Source: Lachnospiraceae bacterium
Lineage (GTDB): Bacteria > Bacillota > Clostridia > Lachnospirales > Lachnospiraceae
Assembly: GCA_900771195.1 (NCBI GenBank)
Contig: CAAGMZ010000020.1
Location: 62,001-126,000 of the forward strand
DNA length: 64,000 bases
Direction of reading: 5' to 3'
The translations under genes and the position numbers were made by a program. Below the pieces are notes generated by a model, which did no database searches, was not told where the DNA came from, and saw only the letters and a program-made list of their open reading frames with translations. This document shows, one piece after another, positions 1-6,937 of the stretch. Position 1 is the first letter of the stretch, and the number at the start of each line of letters is the position of its first letter.

Positions 1-1709
1 GAAAGAAGCTTTCCGATAAGGAATTCGGCAGAAATATAATACACCTTCTTTTTGCCTTCATTGCTCTCCTTATCCTCTGCAAGCTTCTTCGTCATCTGAA
101 GAAGTGCACGGTAAATCTCTTCATTGGTGCAATCCTTTATTGATTTACTAAATTTTTCTTCACAGATATCAGCTAACATAAACTCCTCCTTGTCAAAATA
201 ACACTTGTTGGCGCATCTTCCGTAAAGCTTTGAAAGCTCTCTGATTCGGTTTCTTATCTCTGCGGTGAATTCTCCCTTTTTCATTCTCCACCGCCAGTTG
301 GTGCCTATTGTAGAAGGAAGATTCATTCTTGCACTGCCGTCCTTTCCCAGAAGGTCCTGCATGGGAACAATCACAACATCCGCAACGCTGCCGTATGCAG
401 CCTTTATCATCTTTTCGGGAATTTTTTCCTTAGTATCCGCATCGAGATAATTCATAAGGAATCTGACATTACGCTCCGAAAGCTCATCCACATAACCCCT
501 GATAGTGTCATTGTCATGGGTTCCTGTGTAGACAACATAATTTCTGCTTTGATTATGCGGCAGATAACAGTTCCCGGTATCACCGTCAAAGGCAAACTGT
601 AGCACCTTCATTCCGGGATATCCTGATTTCTCAATAAGCTTTGTAACACTCGGAACCACAACTCCAAGGTCCTCGGCAATCACCTTTGAATCACCTGTTG
701 CCTCGTCTATTGCCTCGATAAGCTTTTCTCCGGGTCCGTCAAGATAAAATCCGTCCTTTGGTTCTCCTTCAACAGGGATGTTATAGTATCTCACGATGCC
801 GATAAAATGGTCTATCCTGATTACATCATAAAGCTTTGCGGAGGCTGCCATTCTCTTTTTCCACCAGAGAAATCCGTCTTTTTCCATCACGTCCCAGTCA
901 TAAATAGGGTTTCCCCACTTCTGACCGTAATCGGAAAAAGCATCCGGCGGACATCCGGCCACATTTATGGGTTTTCTGTCCTCATCAAGCTTAAAAAGTT
1001 CAGGATTAAGCCACACATCCGCACTGTCAAGCGCAACATATATGGGGATATCACCTATTATCTTAATGCCGTTATCATTGGCATATTCTTTCAGTCTGCT
1101 CCACTGCTCATAAAATTTAAACTGAAGAAACTTATAAAAATCAATTCTGTCAGCACACTGACCGCGGTATTTTGCTACCGCCTCAGGCTTTGCAAACCTT
1201 ATATCCTCTTCCCACGACAGCCACTCCCTGTTGTCATGGAGTTCCTTTACCGACATGTAAAGTGCATAACCGTCAAGCCAGAATTTATTGTTATCGGTAA
1301 ATTCCCTGTATTCCCGTAAATCCGGTCCTGCCGAAGCCTTAAAGTTTTCAAAGGCCCTCCCGAGCACTATGTATCTGTTGTGGTAAATCACATCATATTC
1401 AACAAATTCTTCGTCATTGCACCATTTGATGCATTCCACGTCATCCGGGACAAGAAGTCCTTCTTCAATCAGCATGTCAAAATCTATGAAGTACGGGTTC
1501 CCTGCAAATGCCGAAAACGACTGGTAAGGACTGTCTCCGTAGCTTGTGGGCCCGACAGGAAGCACCTGCCAGTACATCTGGCCTGCCCGCTTAAGGGTAT
1601 CCACAAATTCGTAAGCTGCTTTTCCCAGTGTTCCTATTCCGTACGGTGACGGAAGACTGCTTATGGGAAGCAGTATCCCTGCGCCTCTTTCAAGTTCCTT
1701 ATTACTCAT
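1..1709 (-). CDS. malQ-glgP: 4-alpha-glucanotransferase fused in frame to glycogen phosphorylase (3' end outside window)
   Basis: Amylomaltase domain (GH77), about residues 1-510, then the N-terminus of a GT35 alpha-glucan phosphorylase. MalQ disproportionates alpha-1,4 glucans; GlgP releases glucose-1-phosphate from them. Visible MalQ signatures are the GILLPISSLPSPYG start, a VIRIDHF motif holding the nucleophile Asp, AEDLG with the acid/base Glu, THDNDT, and NWRWRM near its C-terminus. The frame then reads through KEEF into MLADICEEKF and the phosphorylase signature KVYYISAEFLIGKLL with no stop; the two ATG codons (1709 and 179) are exactly 510 codons apart. The start at 1709 has an AAAGG site upstream and a promoter at 1757-1786. 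The phosphorylase body lies outside the window, so whether the product is one fused enzyme, or also a separate GlgP from the internal start, is undecided. Confidence 0.9.
   Translation of the reverse strand, partial: MSNKELERGAGILLPISSLPSPYGIGTLGKAAYEFVDTLKRAGQMYWQVLPVGPTSYGDSPYQSFSAFAGNPYFIDFDMLIEEGLLVPDDVECIKWCNDEEFVEYDVIYHNRYIVLGRAFENFKASAGPDLREYREFTDNNKFWLDGYALYMSVKELHDNREWLSWEEDIRFAKPEAVAKYRGQCADRIDFYKFLQFKFYEQWSRLKEYANDNGIKIIGDIPIYVALDSADVWLNPELFKLDEDRKPINVAGCPPDAFSDYGQKWGNPIYDWDVMEKDGFLWWKKRMAASAKLYDVIRIDHFIGIVRYYNIPVEGEPKDGFYLDGPGEKLIEAIDEATGDSKVIAEDLGVVVPSVTKLIEKSGYPGMKVLQFAFDGDTGNCYLPHNQSRNYVVYTGTHDNDTIRGYVDELSERNVRFLMNYLDADTKEKIPEKMIKAAYGSVADVVIVPMQDLLGKDGSARMNLPSTIGTNWRWRMKKGEFTAEIRNRIRELSKLYGRCANKCYFDKEEFMLADICEEKFSKSIKDCTNEEIYRALLQMTKKLAEDKESNEGKKKVYYISAEFLIGKLL
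177..194 (-). promoter_or_regulatory. Internal Shine-Dalgarno and ATG at the malQ/glgP junction
   Basis: On the minus strand the junction reads AAGGAGGAGTTTATG, a near-perfect ribosome binding site five bases before the ATG at 179 where phosphorylase homology starts. It is also read as Lys-Glu-Glu-Phe-Met within the open frame. This suggests either a recent loss of the malQ stop codon or dual production of a fusion and a free phosphorylase. Confidence 0.75.
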
Positions 1710-1756
1710 ATATGCACACCTTTCCGCCCCAAGCGGGCAATTCTGTCTGCACGCTG

Positions 1757-1786
1757 ATTGTAATACAAAACCACACTAATAATCAA
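1757..1786 (-). promoter_or_regulatory. Probable sigma-A promoter for malQ-glgP
   Basis: On the minus strand TTGATT (1781-1786) and TACAAT (1757-1762) are separated by 18 bp, followed by an AAAGG site and the malQ ATG at 1709. The -35 lies inside the 3' end of znuB, so the glucan genes can be transcribed independently of the zinc operon. Confidence 0.5.
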
Positions 1787-2636
1787 TATTATTTGGCAAA
1801 ATCTCACTTTTTTTCTTAACCTTACGGCAGAGTGTACCGATAAGCGCAAATATTCCGAATGCCAGAAGATTAGTGCACACAATGCTTGCTCCTGCCGGAG
1901 TTGAGAATCCGAATGATATGAGTATTCCGGCGACAAAGCATATAACCGAAATCACAGCTGAGCATATCACCACACTCTTATATCTTTTGCACACACGCAT
2001 TGACGAAAGACTTGGGAAAATCACCAGACTCGATATGAGGAGGGCTCCCATCATTTTCATTCCAATCACCACCGTAACTGCGGTGAGCACTGCAAGTACA
2101 GTGTTATACGCACCTGCTCTCGTTCCGGTTGCCTTGGCAAAATTTTCGTCAAAGGTAACCGTAAAAATCTTATTGTAAAAGAATAAAAACACAACTATTA
2201 CCGCAACGGAAAGCCACCGGCTTATGGCTGCATCCTCAGCACTCAAAGACAGTATGCTTCCGAACATGTAATTATTAACATCCGTATTCATTCCTGATGA
2301 CAGGGATATTACCATAACTCCCACTGCAAGCGCACCGCTGCACACAATTGCCGTAGTGGCATCGCCTTTTATCCTGCTGTTTCCGCTTATTCTGAGCATA
2401 AGCACTGCTGCAACTATGCACACAGGAATAGCTATTTTAAGCGGTGCGATTCCGCAGGCAGCGGCTGCAGCCATGGCTGCAAAACCCACATGTGAAAGCC
2501 CGTCTCCTATCATCGAATATCTTTTGAGCACCATGCTCACCCCGAGAAGCGCTGCACAAAGAGACACAAGCACGCCCACGGAAATTGCACGCACCATAAA
2601 ATCATATTGAAATATGCTTTTGACAAATTCAATCAT
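1776..2636 (-). CDS. znuB: Zinc ABC transporter permease
   Basis: Integral membrane permease of the ABC-3 family (ZnuB/MntB type), 286 residues with about eight hydrophobic segments. It forms the channel for zinc (less certainly manganese) delivered by the lipoprotein ZnuA and powered by ZnuC. Family features seen are the GVSMVLKRYSMIGDGLSHVGFA block near residues 33-53 and MKMMGALLISSLVIFP in the second half. The start ATG overlaps the znuC stop in an ATGA arrangement, so translation is probably coupled. It is the last gene of the zur-znuA-znuC-znuB operon. Zinc rather than manganese is inferred from the adjacent Fur-family regulator and the His-rich loop of ZnuA. Confidence 0.9.
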   Translation of the reverse strand: MIEFVKSIFQYDFMVRAISVGVLVSLCAALLGVSMVLKRYSMIGDGLSHVGFAAMAAAAACGIAPLKIAIPVCIVAAVLMLRISGNSRIKGDATTAIVCSGALAVGVMVISLSSGMNTDVNNYMFGSILSLSAEDAAISRWLSVAVIVVFLFFYNKIFTVTFDENFAKATGTRAGAYNTVLAVLTAVTVVIGMKMMGALLISSLVIFPSLSSMRVCKRYKSVVICSAVISVICFVAGILISFGFSTPAGASIVCTNLLAFGIFALIGTLCRKVKKKSEILPNNIDY

Positions 2637-3349
2637 TTCTCTTCCTCCTCCAGCGCATAGGCGTATTTTCTGCCCGCATCGGTCTTTAAGTAATCCTCCT
2701 TGGTTCCGAAGAAATACCTGTCATGCGACAGATGAAGGATGTGACTTGCGTATTTCACTGTTGCCTCCATGTCATGTGAAACCATTATCACGGTTATTCC
2801 CATATCCCTGTTGATTTTTTTGATAAGCTCATATAATTCCCCTGTGACTATCGGGTCAAGTCCTGCCACCGGTTCATCGAGAAGTATCAGTTTGCGGGTG
2901 GCACACATGGCACGCGCAAGAAGCACTCTCTGCTGCTGTCCTCCCGAAAGGTCATGGTAGCATTTGTTTTTTAACTTATCTATTCCCATAAGCCGCATTT
3001 TGTCCACGGCATCTTTTTTGTCAGCCTTGTTAAAAAACGGTCTTGCCCCAAGACTTCCCGTTCTGCCGGAAATCACAACCTCGTAAACGCTTGCGGGAAA
3101 ATCCTTCTGAACGGCTGTCTGCTGAGGCAGATACCCGATTTCATTGGGCTTAAGTCCGTCGCCGGTGACTATTTTGCCTGACATGGGCTTTTTAAGCCTT
3201 AAAAGCCCTTTGACAAGCGTACTCTTTCCGGCTCCGTTCTCCCCGACAATACACAGGTATTCTCCGCCGTCGAGTTTAAAGCTTATATTTTCGAGTACCA
3301 GCCTTCCTTCATATCCAAGGCTCAGATTTTTGCATTCTATCAGTGCCAT
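2633..3349 (-). CDS. znuC: Zinc ABC transporter ATP-binding protein
   Basis: Cytoplasmic ABC ATPase of 238 residues energising zinc uptake. Walker A GENGAGKST is at residues 36-44, the Q-loop glutamine near 76, the signature LSGGQ at 134-138, Walker B LILLDEP at 154-160, and a switch histidine in VSHDM further on. Length and motif spacing fit the ZnuC/MntA subfamily. Its ATG overlaps the znuA stop (TGATG) and its stop overlaps the znuB start (ATGA), so the three transporter genes look translationally coupled and made in balanced amounts. Confidence 0.93.
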   Translation of the reverse strand: MALIECKNLSLGYEGRLVLENISFKLDGGEYLCIVGENGAGKSTLVKGLLRLKKPMSGKIVTGDGLKPNEIGYLPQQTAVQKDFPASVYEVVISGRTGSLGARPFFNKADKKDAVDKMRLMGIDKLKNKCYHDLSGGQQQRVLLARAMCATRKLILLDEPVAGLDPIVTGELYELIKKINRDMGITVIMVSHDMEATVKYASHILHLSHDRYFFGTKEDYLKTDAGRKYAYALEEEEK

Positions 3350-4314
3350 CAGTCAAGTGCCTCCTTAAGTGCTTCTGCATTCCGGTACATAAGCGACAGA
3401 TAAGTCGCCCCGTTTTCAAAATCATCTTTGGAAAGATTGTGGCATGTGTTGAAGGTAAGTACCTTCGCCCCGGTGTCAGCCGCAATCGTTTCTGCAATAT
3501 TTCCGTTGCTTAATTCTATCTTAAAAACCACAGGAATCTTTTCGTCTCTTACCTTATCTATCAGAAATGCCACAGTTGCGGCGCTCGCCTCGCTCTGGGA
3601 AGCGCATCCCGGAAATGCCGCGAAATACTCAAGTCCGTATTCCTCCACAAAATACCTTGCCGGGAATCTGTCGCCGAAAACAATCGTGTCACGCTTTCCG
3701 TCCGCAACTATATCCCTGAAGGTTTCATCAAGCTCTTCAAGAGCCGCATTGTATTCTGCCAACTTTTCTCTGTAATATTCTGCGTTCTCAGGGTCTTTTG
3801 TGCCCAGTGCGTTTTCTATGCTTTCACAGATAGACATTGCATTCACCGGAGATGTCCACACATGCTCATCCCACTCAGCCTCTTCCTCTTCTTCATGCCC
3901 GTGATGTTCATGAACCTCCATGCCTTCTATTTCTTCCTCTTCACAAAGGCTGTCAACACATTCCAAAAGCCGGATTATTATCTTGTCCGATGTGTCAACC
4001 GATTCAAGTATCGTGTCCACCCAGGCATCATTTTCACCGCCCACGTATATGAACACATCGCACTCCCGTATGGAGATAATATCCTGCGGCGACGGCTCAT
4101 AGGAATGTGCCTCTGAGCCCGGTGAGAGAAGCATTTTAAGCTCGACCCGCTCACCCGCAATCTGCCTCACAAAGTCATACGGAGCAAAAATCGTAGTGAT
4201 AACGCTTATTTTATTGTAATCCCTGCGGACAGTACCTGCACATCCCGAAAATACCGCTGTCATCATAATGAATATAAGTAGCGCCGATACTGCTCTCATA
4301 AAATATTTTTTCAT
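3349..4314 (-). CDS. znuA: Zinc-binding lipoprotein of the ABC transporter
   Basis: Extracellular substrate-binding lipoprotein (cluster A-I, ZnuA/AdcA-like). The ATG at 4314 is chosen because it overlaps the zur stop (ATGA) and is preceded by AGGGGG; it gives a clean lipoprotein signal peptide with lipobox FSGC and Cys25 as the lipidated residue. A longer reading from 4338 would spoil the signal peptide. A His/Glu-rich loop spans about residues 126-148, typical of zinc rather than manganese binders. Likely metal ligands include His70 in SEAHSYEPS and His151 in DEHVWTS. It captures zinc outside the membrane and passes it to ZnuB/ZnuC. Confidence 0.92.
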   Translation of the reverse strand: MKKYFMRAVSALLIFIMMTAVFSGCAGTVRRDYNKISVITTIFAPYDFVRQIAGERVELKMLLSPGSEAHSYEPSPQDIISIRECDVFIYVGGENDAWVDTILESVDTSDKIIIRLLECVDSLCEEEEIEGMEVHEHHGHEEEEEAEWDEHVWTSPVNAMSICESIENALGTKDPENAEYYREKLAEYNAALEELDETFRDIVADGKRDTIVFGDRFPARYFVEEYGLEYFAAFPGCASQSEASAATVAFLIDKVRDEKIPVVFKIELSNGNIAETIAADTGAKVLTFNTCHNLSKDDFENGATYLSLMYRNAEALKEALD

Positions 4315-4724
4315 TGTTTCCCCCTGCACTCGCTGCACATGCCGTAAAGCACCGATGATTCACACTGCAGTTCAAAACCATGGTGTTCCATAATATGATT
4401 TGAAATCTCATCCATAAAGCTGCAGTCAAGATGAATTATCTTCCCACAGCTGACACAGCGCAGATGAAGATGTTCACGGCAGCTTTGAACCTTGTCCCCC
4501 ACATACTGAAAGGTTGACATTTCTCCCTTGCTGGCAACATATTTCATCACCCTGCCGTCGTCGCTCAGCTTGTTGAGATACCTGTATATTGTGGAGGAAT
4601 TAACTTTGGTGCCCTGTTTCTCAAGATATGCGTTTATATCATTGACAGTGACAACCTTGTCCTTATTATCCGAAAGATATTCCATTATCTTTTTATGACC
4701 TATTGTCGAATATGATTTTGCCAT
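4311..4724 (-). CDS. zur: Fur-family metalloregulator, probably Zur
   Basis: Winged-helix repressor of the Fur superfamily, 137 residues from the ATG at 4724. Two CxxC pairs (residues 90-93 and 130-133) form the structural zinc site, and the helix region VNSSTIYRYLNKL near 41-53 fits the DNA-recognition helix. The upstream ATG codons at 4808 and 4781 are rejected: a TTGACA/TAATAT promoter occupies 4780-4808, so they would lie at or before the transcription start. The site GGAGAAG precedes 4724. Its stop overlaps znuA. Zur rather than PerR or Fur is inferred from the znuACB genes in the same operon. Autoregulation through the repeats at 4739-4772 is plausible. Confidence 0.88.
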   Translation of the reverse strand: MAKSYSTIGHKKIMEYLSDNKDKVVTVNDINAYLEKQGTKVNSSTIYRYLNKLSDDGRVMKYVASKGEMSTFQYVGDKVQSCREHLHLRCVSCGKIIHLDCSFMDEISNHIMEHHGFELQCESSVLYGMCSECRGKQ

Positions 4725-4738
4725 ATGATGCTTCTCCG

Positions 4739-4772
4739 TTTTGCACTCTGTTTGCTTTTGCAATCTGTTTGC
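4739..4772 (-). repeat. Two 17-bp direct repeats between promoter and zur start, candidate operator
   Basis: On the plus strand TTTTGCACTCTGTTTGC (4739-4755) is followed immediately by TTTTGCAATCTGTTTGC (4756-4772), one mismatch apart, then by another TTTTGCA. The array starts at the expected transcription start of zur and ends before its ribosome binding site. This placement suits a repressor site. It does not match the classical palindromic Zur box that I know. Confidence 0.6.
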
Positions 4773-4779
4773 ATTTTGC

Positions 4780-4808
4780 ATATTAGCACCATATATAAAA
4801 AATGTCAA
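4780..4808 (-). promoter_or_regulatory. Sigma-A promoter of the zur-znuACB operon
   Basis: On the minus strand TTGACA (4803-4808) and TAATAT (4780-4785) with exactly 17 bp between. It fixes the zur start at 4724. Confidence 0.85.
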
Positions 4809-4817
4809 GAAAATGCA

Positions 4818-4846
4818 TTGAAAGTCGATTAATAAAGTGTTATTAT
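4818..4846 (+). promoter_or_regulatory. Sigma-A promoter of ptb-buk-hydrogenase
   Basis: TTGAAA (4818-4823) and TATTAT (4841-4846) with 17 bp between, 60 bp before the ptb ATG. It lies back to back with the zur promoter; the two -35 hexamers are nine bases apart. Confidence 0.75.
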
Positions 4847-4906
4847 TTTAACAAATGGGTTCTTGAGACACCCATGCACTATAGGAAATTATAAGGAGAT
4901 ACAAAG

Positions 4907-5824
4907 ATGGCTAAGAATTTTGAAGAAATTTTTGCTCAGGTTAAGAGCTGCGGAAAGAAAAAAGTTTCTGTTGCAGTAGCTCAGGACGAGAATGTTCTTG
5001 CTGCCGTACAGGAAGCCAGAAAGGAAGGAATCGCCGACTCAATCCTTGTAGGTGATGCAGACAAGATAAAGGCAATCGCAGATTCAATGGGAATGAACCT
5101 TAGCGATTATGAAGTTATTGATGTAAAAGACGCTGTCGAAGCTGCCCGTACCGCTGTAAAGCTTGTGCATGACGGCAAGGCTGACATGTATATGAAAGGA
5201 CTTCTTGAGACAAAAGATTTCTTAAAGAGCGTTCTTGACAAAGAGGTCGGACTTCGTACCGGAAAGCCTCTTTCACACGTGTGTGTGTTTGACCTGGATG
5301 GAATAGACCGTCTTCTTTTCCTCACCGATGTTGCTTTTATACCTTATCCCACACTTGAGGACAAGGTTTCAATGATTAACAACACTGTCGCTATCTGCGA
5401 GGCATGCGGTGTCATGAATCCCAAGGTTGCTCCCCTTGCAGCAGTTGAGGTGGTTAATCCCAAGATGCCTGTTACCGTCGAGGCTGCCGAGCTCACTAAG
5501 ATGAATGAGGAAGGCAGTATTACAGGCTGCATAGTAGACGGTCCTCTTTCAATGGACCTTGCAATCTGCCCTGAGGCTGCCAAGCATAAGGGTGCTACCG
5601 GCCGTAAGATTGTCGGTGATGCAGATGTACTTCTCTTCCCCGATATTCACGCAGGAAATATTGCATACAAGGCAATCGTTCATCTTGCCAACCCCAAAAA
5701 CGGCAACATTATCACAGGAACAAAGGCTCCGGTCATTCTTACATCGCGTTCTGACAGCATGGAAGTTAAGCTCAACTCTCTTGCTCTCGGCGCTGTTGTT
5801 GCCCAAAGCCTTAAAAATAACTAA
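4907..5824 (+). CDS. ptb: Phosphate butyryltransferase
   Basis: Cytoplasmic acyltransferase of the phosphate acetyl/butyryltransferase family, 305 residues, the usual length for Ptb. It converts butyryl-CoA and phosphate to butyryl-phosphate. Family blocks seen include ADMYMKGLLETKDFLKSVLD in the middle and the C-terminal FPDIHAGNIAYKAI region. AAGGAG lies seven bases before the ATG. Sixteen bases separate it from buk, which uses the butyryl-phosphate to make ATP. The neighbouring butyrate kinase favours Ptb over a phosphotransacetylase, but chain-length preference cannot be read from sequence. Confidence 0.92.
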   Translation: MAKNFEEIFAQVKSCGKKKVSVAVAQDENVLAAVQEARKEGIADSILVGDADKIKAIADSMGMNLSDYEVIDVKDAVEAARTAVKLVHDGKADMYMKGLLETKDFLKSVLDKEVGLRTGKPLSHVCVFDLDGIDRLLFLTDVAFIPYPTLEDKVSMINNTVAICEACGVMNPKVAPLAAVEVVNPKMPVTVEAAELTKMNEEGSITGCIVDGPLSMDLAICPEAAKHKGATGRKIVGDADVLLFPDIHAGNIAYKAIVHLANPKNGNIITGTKAPVILTSRSDSMEVKLNSLALGAVVAQSLKNN

Positions 5825-5839
5825 CAAAGGAGATTTACA

Positions 5840-6907
5840 ATGTCCATTAAGAGTTTAATAATCAATCCCGGATCCACCTCCACCAAGATTGGTGTTTTTG
5901 AGGATGAAAACCTTCTTTTTGACGAGACCCTGCGCCATCCCACCGAGGAAATTGCCAAATACGCCGGCATCATTGAGCAGAAGGATTTCCGTAAGAATAT
6001 TATAATCGATTTCCTTAAAGAAAAAAATTTTGACATCAAATCACTTGATGTAATTGTAGGCCGCGGAGGACTTTTAAAGCCAATTCCCAGCGGTACCTAC
6101 GCCGTTACCGATGAGCTTCTGCACGACCTTGAGATTGGTGTACAGGGTCAGCACGCCTCCAATCTCGGCGGCATCCTTGCCAGAGAGATTGGTGATTCAA
6201 TCGGAGTTCCTTCTTACATAGTTGACCCGGTTGTAGTAGATGAGCTTGAGCCGGTTGCAAGATACTCAGGAGTTCCCGAGCTTCCCAGAATAAGCATTTT
6301 CCACGCTCTCAACCAGAAAGCTGTTGCAAGACGTTATTCCAAGGAAACCGGAAAGCCTTATGAGTCAATGAATCTCATCGTTGTCCATCTCGGAGGCGGC
6401 GTATCCGTAGGTGCTCACCAAAACGGAAAGGTAATCGACATATTCAATGCCCTTGACGGAGACGGTGCTTTTTCACCCGAAAGATCCGGTGCAGTTCCTC
6501 CGGGAGCACTTGTCAAGATGTGTTTTTCCGGCAAATACACAGAAAAGGAAGTATACAAGAAGCTTGTCGGCGGCGGCGGAATGAACGCATATCTCGGAAC
6601 CAACGATATGCGCGATGTGGAGAAAATGATTGATAACGGTGACGAGAATGCCAAAGAAATCCGCACTGCTTTTATCTTCCAGCTTGCCAAAAACATTGGC
6701 TCAATGGCAACCGTACTCAAGGGAAAGGTTGAGCAGATTATTGTAACCGGTGGTATTGCTTATGACAATGTTGTTGTCAGTGAGCTCAAGGAGCGCTGCG
6801 AGTGGATTGCTCCTTTTACAGTATATCCCGGCGAGGATGAGCTTCTTGCTCTTGCACAGGGCGGTCTGCGTGTAATGCGCGGCGAGGAAGAGCCCAAAAC
6901 ATACTAA
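5840..6907 (+). CDS. buk: Butyrate kinase
   Basis: Acetokinase-family (ASKHA fold) enzyme of 355 residues, the typical Buk length. It transfers phosphate from butyryl-phosphate to ADP, giving butyrate and ATP. The N-terminal phosphate loop INPGSTSTKIGVF and the second phosphate motif HLGGGVSVGAH are present, with the Buk-specific DGDGAFSPERSG region following. AAAGGAG precedes the ATG. Together with ptb it gives the kinase route of butyrate formation. Many gut Lachnospiraceae instead use butyryl-CoA:acetate CoA-transferase, so this route is informative about the organism. Confidence 0.93.
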   Translation: MSIKSLIINPGSTSTKIGVFEDENLLFDETLRHPTEEIAKYAGIIEQKDFRKNIIIDFLKEKNFDIKSLDVIVGRGGLLKPIPSGTYAVTDELLHDLEIGVQGQHASNLGGILAREIGDSIGVPSYIVDPVVVDELEPVARYSGVPELPRISIFHALNQKAVARRYSKETGKPYESMNLIVVHLGGGVSVGAHQNGKVIDIFNALDGDGAFSPERSGAVPPGALVKMCFSGKYTEKEVYKKLVGGGGMNAYLGTNDMRDVEKMIDNGDENAKEIRTAFIFQLAKNIGSMATVLKGKVEQIIVTGGIAYDNVVVSELKERCEWIAPFTVYPGEDELLALAQGGLRVMRGEEEPKTY

Positions 6908-6937
6908 AACACATTTGTCTTTTGAAAGGAGATATAT

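Noticed and set aside
807..1319. 170-codon plus-strand frame opposite malQ
   Set aside because: Antisense to a clearly conserved enzyme, low-complexity translation, no ribosome binding site.
4725..4808. Upstream extension of zur to 4808 or 4781
   Set aside because: Promoter elements occupy this stretch, so it would lie at or before the start of transcription.
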